Shown piece by piece: positions 51,983 to 52,212 of a stretch of 52,212 bases of DNA (position 1 is its first letter; every line of letters starts with the position of its first letter). Source of the DNA: Actinomycetes bacterium (GTDB taxonomy: Bacteria > Actinomycetota > Acidimicrobiia > Acidimicrobiales > RAAP-2); assembly GCA_021791635.1 (NCBI GenBank), contig JAJYWF010000004.1:1-52212 (forward strand), written 5' to 3'. A program made the position numbers and the translations under genes. The notes beneath the pieces are model-generated. The model was not told where the DNA came from, ran no database searches, and saw nothing but the letters and a program-made list of their open reading frames with translations.

Positions 51983-52212
51983 TCACGCCTTGCCTCCCCC
52001 AGCCAGCCGTCCGATGCCGTACGTGACGCCTGCCGCCAGAGCAGCCAAGGCCAGCTGCCGAAGACCGGTCTTCCACGTCGGTCGGCCGCTCAGCAGGCCC
52101 ACGATCACGCCGACCGAGAGCGCGGCCACCCCTCCCACGACCACCGATGCCCAGATTGCCCGCGTTCCCGAGGTGAAGAGCCAGGGGAGCAGGGGGAGCA
52201 ACGCCCCCACGG
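51983..52212 (-). CDS. VIT1/CCC1-like membrane protein, truncated by the window's right end
   Basis: The C-terminal 75 or so residues of a membrane protein. Two or three hydrophobic helices (LLPLLPWLF, ASVVVGGVAALSVGVIVGLL, ALAALAAGVTYGIGRLAG) and the ALLPLLPWL segment resemble the CCC1/VIT1 family of iron/manganese transporters. The reading frame is open to the window edge, so the start is not visible and the apparent GTG at 52210 is probably internal. Convergent with mshD. Confidence 0.6.
   Translation of the reverse strand, partial: VGALLPLLPWLFTSGTRAIWASVVVGGVAALSVGVIVGLLSGRPTWKTGLRQLALAALAAGVTYGIGRLAGGGKA

Noticed and set aside
1-52212. CRISPR arrays, rRNA genes, insertion sequences, integrases or a replication origin
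   Set aside because: No regularly spaced repeats, transposase motifs, ribosomal RNA stretches or DnaA-box clusters were noticed.

Overview
The window is a GC-rich (roughly two-thirds G+C) chromosomal segment of an actinobacterium. Evidence: a PdtaR-type ANTAR response regulator, PolA with an actinobacterial-style active site, a mycothiol synthase (MshD), an AftD-type arabinofuranosyltransferase, many GTG starts and start/stop overlaps. Read along the minus strand, the conserved genes follow the order remembered for Mycobacterium tuberculosis: hisD-C-B-H-A-F-I, trpE, trpC-B-A, pdtaR, polA, rpsA, coaE. A separate trpF, a type-II fatty-acid operon and a GroES-like gene inside the his operon argue against Mycobacterium or Streptomyces. 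A deep-branching lineage such as Acidimicrobiia is plausible, but this is inference.

Layout. (1) 1-17.7 kb: a truncated coaE, then an envelope-glycan block: methyltransferase, giant AftD-like enzyme, GT4 glycosyltransferase, Wzx-like flippase, class-III aminotransferase with an HpnA-like reductase/epimerase, and two GT-C-type membrane proteins around a UDP-galactopyranose-mutase-like flavoprotein. (2) 17.8-22.0 kb: a four-gene dipeptide/oligopeptide ABC transporter operon with no substrate-binding protein. (3) 22.0-28.8 kb: rpsA, polA, pdtaR, a small coiled-coil gene and menC (minus strand), then tRNA-Leu(CAA). (4) 28.9-34.5 kb: a lipoprotein, a nitrilase-family hydrolase and the divergent fabD-fabG-acpP-fabF operon. 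(5) 34.5-38.1 kb: trpC-trpF-trpB-trpA. (6) 38.1-40.3 kb: an OmpR/histidine-kinase pair. (7) 40.3-48.9 kb: one long operon hisD-C-B-H-A-F-groES-like-hisI-trpE-ygfZ, mostly with 4-base overlaps. (8) 49.0-52.2 kb: a small coiled-coil ORF, an RHH antitoxin with a PIN-like partner, nth, mshD and a truncated VIT1/CCC1-like membrane protein.

How they work together. The his and trp operons make histidine and tryptophan from shared phosphoribosyl precursors. The fab operon supplies malonyl-ACP and the elongation enzymes. The left block probably builds and exports a surface arabinan or related glycan. PolA and Nth serve DNA repair, MshD makes the main thiol, and MenC makes menaquinone.

Most unusual items: FabD carries a C-terminal domain resembling a biotin-carrier domain that has lost its biotinylation hairpin; FabG in the same operon has a rebuilt beta2-beta3 segment; the VapC-like protein appears to have lost its catalytic aspartates while its antitoxin keeps a perfect operator-like palindrome; a GroES-like protein sits within the histidine operon; and the rpsA-coaE neighbourhood is split by about 21.7 kb of envelope and transport genes.
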